This document shows positions 22,412 through 33,682 of a DNA stretch of 64,000 bases, piece by piece (within the stretch, counting starts at the first letter, position 1; each line of letters begins with the position of its first letter). Origin of the DNA: Argyresthia goedartella (Eukaryota; Arthropoda; Insecta; Lepidoptera; Argyresthiidae). The notes under the pieces are model-generated. The model did no database searches, was not told the origin of the DNA, and saw only the letters and a list, made by a program, of their open reading frames with translations. Location of the stretch: assembly GCA_949825045.1 (NCBI GenBank), contig OX463813.1:1860001-1924000 (forward strand), read 5' to 3'. Made by a program: the position numbers and the translations under genes.

Positions 22412-22745
22412 GACACCGAAACAGATGTTTGCGCAAGCGAACGTGCGACTCGACGATGTGGTACGTAGTTTAAAGTAGATGTTACATAGTATGTTTTGTC
22501 CTTACGTCCAGCCGCGAGGCGTACAAATAATACAAATAACCAAATAAACAACAGGTGAGTTAAAAAATATAGGCAACAAACAATACATTAAACCATTACA
22601 ATAATACAATGATGTCAAAAAAAAAAAAAAATGTCAAATATATTATTATTGTATGTCATATGTAAAATTGTATTTAGTAAAAGGTGATTAAAAAAATTAA
22701 AAAAGATGTCAATGGCAATAGTTTAGTAGATATAACATGTCAACA

Positions 22746-25619
22746 CTATGCTAAATATTCACCTACAGAGTAGTATGCTTTATCAGCCAAATAATCTTTT
22801 AATCTAAGCTTGAACTTGTTTGGGTTATCTATATTCATAATTGAGACGGGAACCTTATTGTATATTGTCGAGGCCATACCGAATACACTGTTGCTGAACA
22901 GTGCAGTTTTGTGTCTGGTAGCGCGTATATTTTTGTTGTTGCGGCGACTCTTCAGGTTTTCGAATAGGGTTGGGTTTATTTTAATAAACATTATTATTTC
23001 ATATATGTATAAGGAAGGCATTGTTAAAAGTTTATGGCGTTTAAAATATGGTTTGCAGCTGTCTGTTCTTTTTAACGAAAATATAGCTCTAATGCATTTT
23101 TTCTGAGACTTGAACGCAATTTCCCTATTTATTCCGTTACCCCAGAATATTATTCCGTATCTGAGTGTAGACACTACGTAGCCGTGATAAGCTGTCAGAA
23201 CTGCGGTAACATCCACAACTTTGCGGAGCATATACAGTGCATATGAAAACCGGTTTAGTTTTTTGCTGACATTTTCAATTTGCTCTTTCCAGTTTAGTTT
23301 ATTGTCGATTTGTAATCCTAAAAATTTCGTTGATGGTACTTCGTCAATGTTATTGTCGTCGTGTTTGATAGTTAATGGTATCCGTTCTTTAATTTGTTTA
23401 AAGTTCATTATATATGTTTTCTTTAAGTTTATTTTTAAATTATTATGCTGTAGCCATGTTATGATGTCATTAAGTGAATTGTTTATTTCATTTTCAAATA
23501 TCAAATTATCATTACTTACGTTTTTATAAACTACGGTACTGTCATCAGCAAATAGGATCATAGGGTTTGATGTCGAGTCAACAATGTCGTTAATATAGAT
23601 CAGGAATAGCAGCGGGCCTAGAACGCTTCCTTGTGGTACACCTAGAGTTACCTTAGAAGGTTCAGATGAGTAGATTTGCTCCATGTTACTTTGGCCACAC
23701 AATCTCTGAATTTGAGTTATTTGTTTCCGATCAGATAGGTATGATTTTATCAAATCTATAACGTTGCCTCTGACTCCGTATGTGTGTAACTTTTGTAATA
23801 ATATTTTGTGGTTTACATAGTCGAACGCTTTTGTCATGTCCATATATATGGCTGACACAGGTATTTTATTGTCTAAATTGAAAACTATTTTTCCTATGAA
23901 GTCGTATATAGCCAGATTGATTGTTTTGTGTTTCCTAAAACCTTTTTGCTCGGGAACCAGAATATCATTCTTTTCGAAGTAGTTGTATAGGGCGTTATAT
24001 ATTACCTTTTCGAATACTTTGGAAAACACTGGTATTAGGGCGATAGGCCTATAGAAGTTCATATTTTCTTTATCTTCTTTTTTAAATAAAGGCTTGATTA
24101 TCGACGTCTTCAAAGCATTTGGATACGTACCGAATTCGATGCATAAATTTACGATGTAGCTGATCACCACGCTTATATTATGTACCACATATTTTAATAC
24201 TTTCGTGCAAATCTCGTCATACCCTGTGCTGCTTGTGTTTTTTAAGGTCATAATTATCCTTGTTATGTCAATAGGATTGGTGGGACTTAAATACATAGAA
24301 TTTAATTTATTGTATGTCAAGGTTGATTTTAGAGGATGATTACTACAAGTATTGTCTAATGGTTCTAGTATTGTGAAATGATTATTGAATGCTTTTGCTA
24401 TGTCCGTAGGGTTTTTTATTTTATCCCCATTATGCTCAATTTGCTCTATTTGGTCCCTGGGGTGATTTGGCTTAGTACTATTAATAATATTCCATGTGGC
24501 CTTTGACTTATTTTGTGATGATTGGATATAATAGTTATTTTGGGATTTTTGAGTCAATTTTATAATTTTATGCAGTCTTTGGGAATAGGATTTGTAAGTG
24601 TTCCTATTTTCGGCGTTTGGTCTTCGTCTGTACTGCCATAGGAGCTCCCTTTTGCGTTTGCTACATTTTATAATACCTTTGGTAATCCATTTTGGCCTTC
24701 GTTTACTACTGATTTTAACTCTTATTTTGGGAAAACATAAATCATATAACAATTTGAAAATATCTGAGAACCGATCAAATGCGTCATTAGGATCTGATGT
24801 ATTGTATACGTCAGCAAAACCCAATTTGCTAAGATGTTCTTTGAATTTAAACATATTTTCGAGACTATAGTCACGCTTCATAGTATACCAGTGACCAAGA
24901 CTGCTGGTTTTTTTTACTGGACATTTAAGTATTTGTGCAGTGTGGTCTGACAGCGCAAATTCATGCACTTGGCTTTCTGCTCCGCGTATATTGTGAATTA
25001 TATTGTCAAGGCAAGTACCACTACTCAGCCTTGTGGGTTCTTTGATTGATATTTTTAAATTGAAGCTTAATATAAGTTGTTGGAATCGCTTAGACATTGG
25101 ACTAACTTTTAAAGTATTAATATTGAAGTCACCTACTATTATAAGATATTTATTATTGCATGCGTATTCCTGCAGAATGTCATAGAGGTTCTCAAAGAAT
25201 GGATTTAAATCTGTCAAATGATATTTAGGGATTCTATAGATGCACATAATTATTATGTTGTGATTGACGAGTTCAATCGCAGAACATTCTAGTGTATTGG
25301 GTATGTTGAAGCGTCGTAAACCGTCAAGATCTTTTGATTTATGTTTATTCCTTACCAATATACATGATCCACCCTTTCTGCTCATGCGTGAATAACATGA
25401 CGCTAACTGGAAATTTGGAATACATAGTTGATTTTCATCACCTTGCATCATATTATGTTCTGTTACACATATAACATCCACAGAAACGTCATCTCTTTCT
25501 AGTTCATCCAAATGTACAGTTAGTAGTTCACACTTGCTTATGAGTCCGCTAATGTTTTGGTGCAATATATTTATTTTTTTAAACACGAAATAACTCTCTA
25601 TTGCTCTTGTCTCTCTCAT
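22746..25619 (-). CDS. CR1-E ORF2: endonuclease-reverse transcriptase (copy A)
   Basis: 957 residues from ATG at 25619; the frame opens slightly upstream with a GTG at 25631. Residue numbers below count from that GTG. Blocks: NILHQNISGL (21-30), VTEH (56-59) and GDFNIN (167-172), SDH (228-230) of the endonuclease. RT blocks are FYRPIALIPVFSKVFEK (526-542), MDMTKAFDYVNHK (597-609), GVPQGSVLGPLLFL (664-677) and LFADD (693-697). It ends KAYYSVGEYLA, the usual LINE C-terminal signature. There is no RNase H. The start overlaps ORF1 by 41 nt. It is open, but the element lacks its 5' half, so transcription from its own promoter is unlikely. The protein is identical to copy B (45507-48380). Confidence 0.92.
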   Translation of the reverse strand: MRETRAIESYFVFKKINILHQNISGLISKCELLTVHLDELERDDVSVDVICVTEHNMMQGDENQLCIPNFQLASCYSRMSRKGGSCILVRNKHKSKDLDGLRRFNIPNTLECSAIELVNHNIIIMCIYRIPKYHLTDLNPFFENLYDILQEYACNNKYLIIVGDFNINTLKVSPMSKRFQQLILSFNLKISIKEPTRLSSGTCLDNIIHNIRGAESQVHEFALSDHTAQILKCPVKKTSSLGHWYTMKRDYSLENMFKFKEHLSKLGFADVYNTSDPNDAFDRFSDIFKLLYDLCFPKIRVKISSKRRPKWITKGIIKCSKRKRELLWQYRRRPNAENRNTYKSYSQRLHKIIKLTQKSQNNYYIQSSQNKSKATWNIINSTKPNHPRDQIEQIEHNGDKIKNPTDIAKAFNNHFTILEPLDNTCSNHPLKSTLTYNKLNSMYLSPTNPIDITRIIMTLKNTSSTGYDEICTKVLKYVVHNISVVISYIVNLCIEFGTYPNALKTSIIKPLFKKEDKENMNFYRPIALIPVFSKVFEKVIYNALYNYFEKNDILVPEQKGFRKHKTINLAIYDFIGKIVFNLDNKIPVSAIYMDMTKAFDYVNHKILLQKLHTYGVRGNVIDLIKSYLSDRKQITQIQRLCGQSNMEQIYSSEPSKVTLGVPQGSVLGPLLFLIYINDIVDSTSNPMILFADDSTVVYKNVSNDNLIFENEINNSLNDIITWLQHNNLKINLKKTYIMNFKQIKERIPLTIKHDDNNIDEVPSTKFLGLQIDNKLNWKEQIENVSKKLNRFSYALYMLRKVVDVTAVLTAYHGYVVSTLRYGIIFWGNGINREIAFKSQKKCIRAIFSLKRTDSCKPYFKRHKLLTMPSLYIYEIIMFIKINPTLFENLKSRRNNKNIRATRHKTALFSNSVFGMASTIYNKVPVSIMNIDNPNKFKLRLKDYLADKAYYSVGEYLA

Positions 25620-26552
25620 TTTCTTTGTCACCTGCTGTTTTATTACTTTTGTTATTATTTGACACTACAGAGTTCGCAGATTTGTCTTTGTCTGATATAT
25701 TTATGTTACTTGTTGATGTGTCGTTATTTTCATTCAAGTCTGCATCCGTCTGTGTACACCTGTCTATCTGTTCTTTGGAAGCCCGCAGTTGATTGGAAAC
25801 GTGTCGTTGATTAAGCATGTTCTGATACTTATCTCTTTCGGCGGCATAGTCTTTTTGCAACAGCATTCTTAATAGTGATCTGCTAAGGTTTCTTGTAAAA
25901 GTATGTTTTGTGGATTGAAATCTTCCGTAGTTCATATCAAGGAACGAGACGTTGTTGTATTGTTTGCAGATCAGTCTAAGTTCGTAGTTTAATTTGGATT
26001 CCTGTAAATTCTTATTGTATGGAATCTCACACACAATGATATTTAAATTCTTGTTAGAATGCAGCCATACTATCATGCTTGACGTAAATTCAAACGGGTT
26101 TACTTCATTTATACCACCCATCAGTATCACGTAATCTTGATCAGTTAGTGTTGATATTTCTGCTCTCTCTGCTGTATTTATGTCGCTAAGTCTAGCTTCG
26201 GCCTTCCAGAAACATGTCACTAAGAATTTAGGTCCTACTAGGGTCTGAAGCGCATTTCTCATCCCTCCACTTTGTTGGTCGCCAATTATTATAATTTTCC
26301 TCTTACGTTTTGGTATTTTTGCGTCGACCTTAGTCTCATTGTTTGCTTGTGTTGTTTTGTCTTTCTCACTTTGTTTTGTTTCTTGGGGTTTATTTGCTTC
26401 CATATATAAGTCCAATGTACGTTCTTCTTGCTGTATGATTTCATTATTTGTCTTTCCAATCTGAGTTGTTATTTTTCCCTTGTTGTTGGCCTCATCGTTT
26501 GTTTTCGTAGTTGTTTCAGCGCTTGCTTTCAGTGTGTTCTTGACGTTAGGAT
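25579..26552 (-). pseudogene. CR1-E ORF1, C-terminal part cut at the duplication junction
   Basis: It retains the SGNH-like domain (IIIIGDQQSGG, VILMGGINEV) and the basic/acidic C-terminal tail ending RELFRV. The frame enters at the junction (26553), where upstream sequence is replaced by copy B's start in RT sequence. The first six residues of the apparent 330-aa frame come from the joined DNA, not from the gene. Compare the complete gene at 48340-49920. Confidence 0.9.
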
Positions 26553-26557
26553 CCAAG
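26551..26557. other. Tandem duplication junction (CCA microhomology)
   Basis: The left sequence GACGTTAGGATCCA (also at 49303-49316) meets CCAAGCAATACGG (also at 5232-5244). CCA at 26553-26555 is common to both parents, so the breakpoint lies within a 3-bp homology. A plus-strand frame of 220 aa spanning this point is a chance fusion. Confidence 0.9.
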
Positions 26558-27896
26558 CAATACGGTTTCACTAGGGGTAAATCGACTACGGATGCAGGTA
26601 TTACCCTTATATCTCATATTTATTCTGCATGGGGAGCCGCCCAGGACGCTATTGGTGTTTTTTGCAATCTGTCGAAGGCATTTGATTGTGTTGATCATGA
26701 CATGCTACTAACGAAATTAAATCATTACGGGGTTAGAAATAAAGCGTTGCATCTACTAAGATCATACCTAAGCAATATAATTCAAAATGCAGACGTCAAC
26801 GGCGTTAAATCTGATGGATCGGGGGTAAAAATTGGCGTTCCACAAGGTTCCATATTGGGCCATTTCTTATTCCTGGTATATATTAACGATCTACATTTTA
26901 TGGTGGAGAAATTGACTAACATAGTGTTGTTTGCTGATGATAATTCACTGGTCTTCAAAATTGAAAGAAAAAAACAAAATTTTGATGATGTCAAAAGAGT
27001 ATTATCTTTAACCTTGAATTGGTTCACAGTTAACAATTTATTGTTAAATGCTGGTAAAACCAAATGTATCAAATTCTCACTTCCAAATGTCAGGCAATTT
27101 GGGACCAGTTTTGGACAGCAATACGTTAGAATTAGTAAATGACACGAAGTTTCTTGAAATAACCATTGATAACAAATTGCAGTGGGGACCCCACATAGAA
27201 AAATTGTCTGGTAAATTAAGTTCTGCAGCTTACGTAGTTAGGAACATCAGACTAAACACGGATGTGGCTACGTCTAGGCTAGTATATTTTAGTTACTTTC
27301 ATAGTTTCATGTCCTATGGTATCTTGTTGTGGGGGAAAGCAGCGGATATTCAAACTATTTTTATTTTACAGAAAAGAGCTATTCGAGCAATTTATAATTT
27401 AAAACACACAGACTCCTTAAGAGAGCTTTTAAATTTCTTTAAATTAACATATTAACTGTAGCTAGTCAATTTATTTTCGAAAATATAATGTTGTACGCAA
27501 AAACCTTACAAAATTTACCAAACTTAGCGATAGCTGTAATGTTTACCTAAGAAATAATCACAGACTACTTGCGCCCCGGTTACCATGTTAAAGCGACTTT
27601 GTCGAAAAAGGGTTATTACAATGTTCAAGATTACTTAAATGATAGGACTGTATGGGGTTAATCTGGCTCAAAACAGACCTTGCTGTTAATAATTTTGTAC
27701 TTATTTATTCGTGCTTATTAATTATGATAATGAGTAAATATTATATTTTGTATTAGTTAAGCATAAGCAATTTTTAAAAGAGATCTAAAAATCAATCTGT
27801 GGGAGTTTCTACGCCCTTTTACTCCCACAGTGGTGCAATGTAGAGAAGTGTGTATATGTCAATATCTACAGTAATAAAGACATTTGGCGTTTTAGA
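26553..27896 (+). pseudogene. Decayed CR1-T LINE, copy B (3' part only)
   Basis: This is a duplicate of 5232-6575 starting within the RT at AKQYGFTRGK. The same broken frames (RT to 27142, C-terminal block 27048-27455) and 3' UTR are present. The endonuclease half was not included in the duplicated unit. Confidence 0.85.
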
Positions 27897-28074
27897 ATTT
27901 TTTAATCACCAGAATAGAACTAGTACTTTCCATAAACTCAGAGAGCTGAAATTTGAAGTTTTTTATTTTATTTAATTATTAAGGCTAACCAACAGATCTT
28001 ACACTAAAAATTTAACGTAACTTAATAGCAAACATTTCGCAGTGCAGATCCAATTATAGGTTAACACAACATAT

Positions 28075-28434
28075 AAAAAACCGGTCAAGTGCGAGTCTAA
28101 ATCGCGCACGAAGGGTTCCGTACCACCGTTCAATGGAAGCGATGGTGTGGAGTGAATAGTTTAGATTTTACACAGCAAAATATTGTTTACAAAGTTATTG
28201 GTGCGGTTACTTTCACACTCCATGTGCGTAACCAGGTGCATCCATAAATTTTTTGGTATTTGTTGTTATAGCGGCAACAGAAATACATAATCTGTGAAAA
28301 TTTCAACTCTCTAGCTAGCTATGTTCTTGAGATACAGCCTGGTTACAGACGGACGGACGGACGGACGGACGGACAGCGGAGTCTTAGTAATAGGGTCCCG
28401 TTTGGAACCCTTCGGGTACGGAACCCTAAAAAAA
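28075..28434 (+). repeat. GGTTCCGTAC-type repeat, copy B
   Basis: Duplicate of 6754-7113, including the GACG run at 28348-28373. Confidence 0.75.
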
Positions 28435-30453
28435 CATTGTGAAATGCCTACATATCACCCGTCATATAAATTAAAAAACAGCGTTTAAACAAAAAAAAAA
28501 CAAGAAAAGGATGATGTTAATACTAAAAACTAAAAACATAGATATGCTTACTTATAACTAACTTATAACTTAAAACTAGTATATACTATAAATAAGAGTT
28601 AGGGTTTAAGGGCCACATAAAGGGAAAACTATAAAAACTAGGATAATCGAAGATCTAGAGTACCTGGTGACCCTGATTAGAAAACAATTTTGAACTGCGT
28701 CGTATTTAATTACAATAAATTACAAGCTGCAAGTTTCCTGATAGGGACACGTTATTTAATAAATAAAAATTAAATATTAGAAAATGACTGCAGGCGCCTT
28801 CCGGGAACATTTTATGCTGCTCGTTAAGGGTATACAAAGGAATTCTATTTTAAGCAAATTAGTATGTAAAATAAAAATAACTTTGCCATGACTTATTTTT
28901 TATTGACATTGAGATTAAAAGATATAACATAGGTAGTAACAACAGATATAACATTACGTTTTAACAAAATTGACTTGTACCCACTAACGTATAAAGAATG
29001 TTCAACGGCCAATTCACTCAACATTAACTAAAATAATAATAATAAAAAATTCGCAGTAAGGAACCTTAGACTTGGCATGACTTAGTCTAGATTTCATTAC
29101 TTTTTAGAGATAAACAAGCAGCTCCATCGAGACTAGGCTAGTTTTCTACAGAATGTTTTTGGTGGGATATTAGTTTATGCCGAGTAATATGTGTGGACTT
29201 GACAATCAGACCGACAGATTTCATAGGCTGATTTTCGCGTATTTTGACGACATTTGCATCCCGACCGGGGGCGAAAAAATAGGGCTTTATTTTTTAAAGT
29301 TTTAACTTGGTAAATTATTATTTGTGTTTACGTTCTTCATCATTAATAATATTAAGTAGATAGGATTCGTAGTATCATTTTCATGTATATGTACAGACGA
29401 AATTTTCATCCCGACCGGGAAAGAAGAAGAGGACTTAAAGACGTTTTTTTTTTTTTTTGACTTCGTGAATTATATGATACATTTAAACGATTTCCACAGT
29501 CCCAAAATCGGGATAAACTGTCCTGAAAAAAAGAATAGTTCTAAGCAAGTCCACTGTTCGCCTCTGTTCTACGAAGTTTCGGTACACTAGCTATACCTTT
29601 TCCGATCACTGCTGATAATTCTTTATCTTTTGCTGCTTGTTCAAGCGTCCTTGAGGTTCTCGCTGTATCGAGCCGCGATAATTGTACTCAAATGCGAATC
29701 GCGAAGGCCATCTGAAAAACGTTTCATAGCGAACTTTTCGTTCAATGGTTTTTATACAGAGTATTTCTCTGAACGACTGCTTGAGACATCGTCAAATTAG
29801 CAAATGATTTTTCATTTTTGTTCCAAATATGATCTACTGTAGGCCCACATTTCGTGATAATCTGTAATCGCAATAGACTAGCTGTAAACGTTTTCATGTT
29901 ACTAAGTTATTTTTCATATCTTTGATAAGATCTTTTGCGGTATAGTTACTTGACACCCGCAACCAGGGGGGCCTCACTCAATAGTTTAGGTACGTTGGAT
30001 CGCCAACCCGCCCGACGGGATCGGGACTTCAGTTAGGTTGCCGTTCGCTTGGCTTGCAGACGCCTCGCGCGCTAGCCGCTCCTCATAAGCAACTTTTCTG
30101 TGATTTTTGCAACAATAATGACTACCTTACATTTTAGGGTGTCTAAAGGAATTGTTCACAAATAAAATTCGATTCCTTTTTAATTGAATACCTATTTCTT
30201 TATGTACCTAAAAGTAAACACTTTACACCCAGTATAAAACAAATTACAATTACGTAAGTAAGAAGGTAGGTACCTAACTAGCCTTAGAATTTGCCAATAG
30301 CCTGAATAAGTACTAATATAACACCACTCTTACACAGAATGGACTAAAATTCATAAACACAAATCGCACGTAGGTAACCCTAGCGTGATCAAGCGAGACA
30401 GGAGTTGACAGGACGACCTTGTGATGTCAGTGTAAAAGAAGCTCTCACACGTA
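28435..30453. other. Gene-free stretch, copy B
   Basis: Duplicate of 7114-9132; no gene recognised. Confidence 0.5.
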
Positions 30454-32712
30454 GTGATGCGGTGCAACCTTAACTGCTTACCCTCCGATCACAGTGGTCA
30501 AACAGTTTCATTCCCAATTAGTATTAAGGATAAGACTGGTCCAACATTTTATAGGCCTATTACATCCCATAGACTAGAGACATATACGAAAAACTTAGAT
30601 ATAAATTTGCCAGTACCGGATTTTAATGAACAGAACCCAAACAAAATCTACTCAGACTTCTTCAACATTATTCAGACAGAATTCAATAAAGTTTTCAAAT
30701 TAAAGAAAGTCAGTGACTACAACGGTAAATCTAAATTTAATGACTGGGCAACGTTTGGAATTCGTAAAAGTAGAGTTATCTTGTATGACCTTTATGATCA
30801 AAAAACCTATAACTTTGATCGAAAATTTCATGACTATGTTAAAAAATATTCCAAAACTTTCAAGTTGGTTTGTAGAACTGCAAAAACTTTACACATTAAT
30901 AGAAAAATTAAAAATTCAAATAATAGAATGAAAACAGTTTGGCAAATAATAAACCGCGAAACTGGCAAAGTTATACCAAGGGACAGTGATTTCTGCCTAA
31001 AGATAGGTGATGATGTTGTTAAATCCAACGCTGATGTTGCTCGAGCTTTTGAAACTTTCTTCACCAATGTACCCGTACTCACAACGGACAGTCTAAATTC
31101 ATCTCCATTTGAAGCAGAGACTTTATTAAAAAATAACACTAGCGTCAGTAATGTATATTTAAAATTTCATCATGTATATCCCCAGGACATTGTCAAAACG
31201 TTTAAATTACTTAACTTAAAAAATACGGAAGACCTGTGGGGTATATCAGTCAAAGTCATTGGTTCAGTAATTCTAGTTATAGCCCCACACTTAGCTTATA
31301 TATTCAATAAATGTGTTGACGATGGGGATTTTCCAGACCTCATGAAACACAGTAAACTTATACCGCTGTTCAAATCGGGAGATAAGGGCGATTCTTCAAA
31401 TTTCAGACCAATATCTGTTCTTCCAACACTAAGTAAAATATTTGAAAAGATTATACTCAATCAAATGCTCTCACACTTCAACCGTACAAAACAACTCCAC
31501 GCTAAACAATATGGTTTCACTAGGGGTAAATCGACTACGGATGCAGGTATTTCCCTTGTATCTCATATTTATTCTGCATGGGAGGCCGCACAGGATGCTA
31601 TCGGAGTTTTTTGCGACCTGTCGAAGGCGTTTGATTGTGTTGATCATAATACGCTATTAATTAAATTAAATCATTACGGAGTTAGAAATAAAGCGTTGGA
31701 TCTACTAAGATCATACCTAAGCAATAGAATTCAAAAGGCAGAAGTTAACGGCGTAAAATCTGATGGATCGGGTGTTAAAATTGGCGTTCCACAAGGTTCC
31801 ATATTAGGCCCTTTCTTATTCCTGGTATATATTAATGATCTGCCTTTCATGGTGGAGAAATTAACTGACATAGTGTTGTTTGCTGATGATACTTCAATGG
31901 TCTTCAAAATTGAAAGACAAAAAGGAGATTTTGATGATGTTAATGGTGTATTGTCTTTAACCTTGAATTGGTTCACAGTTAATAATTTATTGTTAAACGC
32001 TGGTAAAACCAAGTGTATCAAATTCTCACTTCCAAATGTCAGGCAAGTTGAGACCAGTTTGGTGTTAGACAACAGAACGTTAGAATTGGTAAATGATACG
32101 AAGTTTCTTGGAATAACCATTGATAGTAAATTGCAGTGGGGACCCCACATAGATAAATTGGCTGGTAAATTAAGTTCTGCGGCTTACGCTGTTAGGAACA
32201 TCAGACAAAGCACGGATGTGGCTACATCTAGGCTAGTATATTTTAGTTACTTTCATAGTGTGATGTCCTATGGTATCTTGTTGTGGGGGAAAGCAGCGGA
32301 TATTCAAACTATTTTTATTTTACAGAAAAGAGCTATTCGAGCAATTTATAATTTAAAACGAACAGACTCCTTAAGAGAGCTTTTTAAAGAAATTGACATA
32401 CTAACAGTAGCTAGTCAATTTATTTTCGAAAATATAATGTATGTACGCAAGAACCTTACAACATTTTCCAAACTTAGCGACAGCTGTAATGTTAACCTAA
32501 GAAATAATCACAGACTATGTGCGCCCCGTTTTAGACTCGCGAAGGTTAGCAATTCTTTCAAGGGTCAGTGCATTCTCTACTACAATAAGATACCTCTGGA
32601 GATTTTGAAATTGCCATTTGAGCAATTTAAAAAGCATGTTAAAGCGACTTTGTCGAAAAAGGGATATTACAATGTTCAAGATTACTTAAATGACAGGACT
32701 GTATGGGGTTAA
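30454..32712 (+). CDS. CR1-T reverse transcriptase, copy B
   Basis: Duplicate of the 752-residue frame at 9133-11391 with Thr instead of Ile in the DVATSRLVYF block (codon containing 32225). Thr is also seen in the minus-strand fragment at 17014-17466 and in the decayed copy at 5727-6134. Thr is therefore probably ancestral and the copy A change derived. RT catalytic FADD is intact; the endonuclease is missing. Its 3' UTR and TTGACTA tail end at 32971. Confidence 0.85.
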   Translation: MMRCNLNCLPSDHSGQTVSFPISIKDKTGPTFYRPITSHRLETYTKNLDINLPVPDFNEQNPNKIYSDFFNIIQTEFNKVFKLKKVSDYNGKSKFNDWATFGIRKSRVILYDLYDQKTYNFDRKFHDYVKKYSKTFKLVCRTAKTLHINRKIKNSNNRMKTVWQIINRETGKVIPRDSDFCLKIGDDVVKSNADVARAFETFFTNVPVLTTDSLNSSPFEAETLLKNNTSVSNVYLKFHHVYPQDIVKTFKLLNLKNTEDLWGISVKVIGSVILVIAPHLAYIFNKCVDDGDFPDLMKHSKLIPLFKSGDKGDSSNFRPISVLPTLSKIFEKIILNQMLSHFNRTKQLHAKQYGFTRGKSTTDAGISLVSHIYSAWEAAQDAIGVFCDLSKAFDCVDHNTLLIKLNHYGVRNKALDLLRSYLSNRIQKAEVNGVKSDGSGVKIGVPQGSILGPFLFLVYINDLPFMVEKLTDIVLFADDTSMVFKIERQKGDFDDVNGVLSLTLNWFTVNNLLLNAGKTKCIKFSLPNVRQVETSLVLDNRTLELVNDTKFLGITIDSKLQWGPHIDKLAGKLSSAAYAVRNIRQSTDVATSRLVYFSYFHSVMSYGILLWGKAADIQTIFILQKRAIRAIYNLKRTDSLRELFKEIDILTVASQFIFENIMYVRKNLTTFSKLSDSCNVNLRNNHRLCAPRFRLAKVSNSFKGQCILYYNKIPLEILKLPFEQFKKHVKATLSKKGYYNVQDYLNDRTVWG

Positions 32713-32971
32713 TCTGGCTCAACACAGACCTTGCTGTTAATAATTTTGTAATTATTTATTCCTGCTTATTAATCATAACAATTAAATTTTTCATATTTGT
32801 ATTAGTTAAGCACAACCTATTTTTAAAAGAGATCTAAAAATAAATCTGTGGGAGTTTCTACGCCCTTCTTCTCCCACAGTGGTCCAATGTAGAGAAGAGG
32901 CAAAAAATGACGTTTGCTAAGTATATGTAAATATCTACAGTAATAAAGTACTTTGACTATTGACTATTGAC

Positions 32972-33682
32972 TTGCCTGCACGGGCGGAACAACCGATTTT
33001 GTAGGTGCTTAGCGATTTTTGTACGTAGCGCAGTTGCAAGCTAGATTGCGCTTTATTGTCGCGAGCGAGAGTAGCTATTTATTTAAGTGGATTTGCGCAG
33101 TGATCTTTCTGTACGTAGTACTATTAAATATTTTGTGCCGCAACTTAGCATTTTCGGAGAGACGGCGATAACGCCGTACCGTTTCAACCTTCTAATGTAC
33201 GTCTAAGCTGCAACTCCAAACTCCAACAGATCCTCAGGGACAATCGCTATTTGGCAGAGCTAAGTCTACCCAACCCCCACGAGGCTGGCTTGAATATAAA
33301 CAGGCAGACAGATAGACAGGCGGGGAGAGTGAAATCATTTCTGTGTTGGGCTCAAATCACTTTAAATAACAATAGGGGAATAATAAAACAAGTAAATATA
33401 GAAAGGTTGAGCGAATGACCTTGAACAGCGGAATTACCTGGAATGAGCGAAAAAAAATCTGAATTGCGCGACAAAATTACTGAATTGCGTGACAAAATTA
33501 CTGATTGGTTCAGCCAATGCTTATTGGCTAAATAAAGACTGTCTATATGAATTAGGGGGCCAGAGTAGGTTATGAATGGATAGAAGGAGTGAGCGGGGCG
33601 CCCTTAAATACCTCTTTATCCTTCGTGTTGGGTTGAACATATAAGAACAACAATGTCCGAAGTTAGTTTAGGTTTTAAAGCT
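32972..33682. other. Gene-free stretch, copy B
   Basis: Duplicate of 11651-12361; nothing recognised. Confidence 0.45.

Larger units (their letters stand above)
17642..22456 (-). mobile_element. Full-length CR1-like LINE with PHD ORF1 (CR1-P), copy A only
   Basis: It is flanked by TGTGG at 17637-17641 and 22457-22461, a 5-bp target site duplication. Copy B has the uninterrupted empty site with one TGTGG at 45218-45222, so both ends are exact and the element is 4815 bp. In minus-strand order: 5' UTR 22456-22023, ORF1 (PHD) 22022-20733, ORF2 (EN-RT) to 17849, 3' UTR, AATAAA (17679-17674), tail of AAATCTT-type repeats (17673-17642). Both ORFs are open, so it is potentially autonomous. It landed at the poly(A) signal of the older CR1-E element. 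Confidence 0.93.
5232..26552 (+). repeat. Tandem segmental duplication, copy A
   Basis: Positions 5232-13558 recur at +21321. 13554-14116 recur at +26597 (after the Gypsy insertion in B). 14114-17641 recur at +27581 (after the second B insertion). 22457-26552 recur at +22761 (A carries an extra 4820 bp including TSD). The offsets close exactly: 5276 + 984 = 6260, and 27581 - 22761 = 4820, so no other net indel is needed. I saw two substitutions: 10904 T versus 32225 C, and 22848 G versus 45609 A. The right edge cuts the CR1-E ORF1. The whole-length comparison was by eye, so a few more substitutions may exist. Confidence 0.95.
17591..26552 (-). mobile_element. CR1-E LINE, copy A: nested insertion and cut 5' end
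   Basis: The 3' tail of five AGAAATC units (plus strand, 17591-17625) and AATAAA (17637-17632) are separated from ORF2 by CR1-P. The rest runs 22457-26552 and stops inside ORF1 at the duplication junction. So in this copy the LINE has no 5' UTR or ORF1 N-terminus. Confidence 0.9.

Noticed and set aside
26480..27142. 220-aa plus-strand frame joining antisense ORF1 sequence to RT
   Set aside because: It only exists because the duplication junction joins two unrelated sequences; its first part is the antisense of CR1-E ORF1.
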